This document shows positions 7,461 to 7,911 of a DNA stretch of 7,911 bases, one piece after another; position 1 is the first letter of the stretch, and every line of letters begins with the position of its first letter. Under the pieces are notes generated by a model. It saw nothing but the letters and a program-made list of their open reading frames with translations, ran no database searches and had not been told where the DNA came from. The DNA comes from Deltaproteobacteria bacterium (GTDB lineage: Bacteria; Myxococcota; B64-G9), in NCBI GenBank assembly GCA_030591745.1, contig JAUVAM010000141.1:1-7911 (forward strand), given 5' to 3'. The position numbers were made by a program, and so were the translations under genes.

Positions 7461-7516
7461 CCCTGCCCCCCCTGTTCGTATCTCCTGGTACCAGAAGATA
7501 CGAACAGGGGGCAGGG
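7461..7516. repeat. 56-nt near-perfect palindrome
   Basis: The left arm 7461-7483 and right arm 7496-7516 are complementary over 21 bp, with two extra C in the left arm (seven C against five G). The centre 7485-7494 is CTGGTACCAG, itself a perfect palindrome, so only C7484 and A7495 are unpaired. The arms end in CCCTGCC/GGCAGGG. There is no T-run, so it is not a typical terminator. It starts 4 nt after the stop of the transposase-like tail. It could be a REP/MITE-type palindromic element or the end hairpin of the inserted element. Confidence 0.85.
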
Positions 7517-7672
7517 ATAGGTTTCTTCAGGATTCAGCAATCTGGGCTAGATTCACGTTTTTAGAGTGACAGCCGATCTATGAGCAGAAATCAGAATTGA
7601 TTTTGGATTCGATTCCTGGCAGAGTCAGTCGTAGAAAATGCAAAAAGGGTGCTTTGAAATGACTATCCTTAC
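7517..7672. other. Stretch with no recognisable gene
   Basis: About 155 bp, AT-richer than the genes to the left, with stops in all frames I read on the plus strand. No RNA gene or clear promoter is seen. The last part (about 7645-7672) may be a decayed, frameshifted piece of an earlier ankyrin unit, since AAGGGTGCT resembles the CATGGTGCG of the repeats. Confidence 0.4.
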
Positions 7673-7870
7673 GTTAATGCCTCCATGAAAGACGGAGTGA
7701 CCGCGTTAATGGTGGCCGCATTGGGTGGCCATGTCGATGTCGCCAGGCTCTTGGTCGAGCATGGTGCGAATGTTAATGCCTCCAAGAAAGACGGAGTTAC
7801 CGCGTTAATGGCGGCCGCAATGGGAGGCCAGGTCGATGTCGCCAGGCTCTAGGTCGAGCATGGTGAGAAT
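7673..7870 (+). repeat. Tandem 99-bp ankyrin-coding repeat, two full units
   Basis: Two adjacent 99-bp units with 91 of 99 identical positions by hand alignment; six of the eight changes alter the residue and one creates the stop. A third, more diverged unit begins at 7871. Confidence 0.85.
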
Positions 7871-7911
7871 CTTAATACCACCCAGCAACACGGAATTAAC
7901 CCCAAAATCGC
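7673..7911 (+). pseudogene. Ankyrin-repeat gene fragment with a nonsense codon (runs off right edge)
   Basis: Two full 33-residue ankyrin repeats and part of a third are read in one frame, each unit 99 bp: 7673-7771, 7772-7870, 7871-7911. Unit 1 reads VNASMKDGVTALMVAALGGH, then VDVARLLVEHGAN, the classic 'DG.TALM.AA..GH.DVARLLVEHGA.VNA' ankyrin consensus. Units 1 and 2 differ at 8 of 99 bases, so they are recent duplicates. In unit 2 the leucine codon TTG (7751-7753 in unit 1) is TAG (7850-7852). An in-frame TGA lies 15 nt upstream of unit 1, and no start codon with a ribosome site is seen. Ankyrin repeats mediate protein-protein contacts; here no functional product is expected. Confidence 0.75.

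Noticed and set aside
7600..7630. GGATTCGATTCC resembles a tRNA T-arm.
   Set aside because: The stem does not close, the G53-C61 pair is missing and there is no acceptor or anticodon arm.

Overview
The window reads as a piece of a fairly GC-rich bacterial chromosome. The style suggests a deltaproteobacterial or myxobacterial lineage: a long lipoprotein with an Asp/Gly-rich linker and 'DCPEG' Cys clusters, plus DUF1566, ankyrin and transposase debris. This placement is inference from protein style, not from a marker phylogeny. Every intact gene lies on the minus strand, so transcription runs from right to left.

The centre is a heat-shock/proteostasis block. clpB (2913..5492) encodes a full-length ClpB disaggregase. 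It is followed after 62 bp by a membrane-anchored periplasmic-binding-like protein of the ABC_sub_bind/TrpX type (1714..2850). That gene overlaps by 10 bp an HAD-family phosphatase of the SerB-like type (1064..1723). The overlap indicates translational coupling of the last two. A promoter-like TTGACA element lies about 60 bp upstream of clpB.

At the left edge an AAA_14/DUF4143 ATPase (1..965, C-terminus cut by the window edge) has its own 98-bp upstream gap. That gap carries two tandem copies of a 20-bp palindrome spaced by exactly 22 bp, a striking operator-like arrangement.

To the right of clpB lies a 213-bp non-coding gap and then a large unrecognised lipoprotein (5706..7076). Its middle is clearly more AT-rich than its Cys-rich C-terminus or the neighbouring genes. 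The last 800 bases (about 7100..7911) are a graveyard on the plus strand: a truncated DUF1566-like fragment, an apparent transposase C-terminal tail in another frame, a 56-nt near-perfect palindrome right after the tail's stop codon, about 150 bp of nothing recognisable, and an ankyrin-repeat pseudogene with 99-bp repeat units and a nonsense codon.

I do not see a convincing undescribed multi-gene system. The best leads are the paired palindromes in front of the DUF4143 ATPase, the transposase-tail/palindrome junction, and the unexplained pairing of clpB with a tethered binding protein and an HAD phosphatase.
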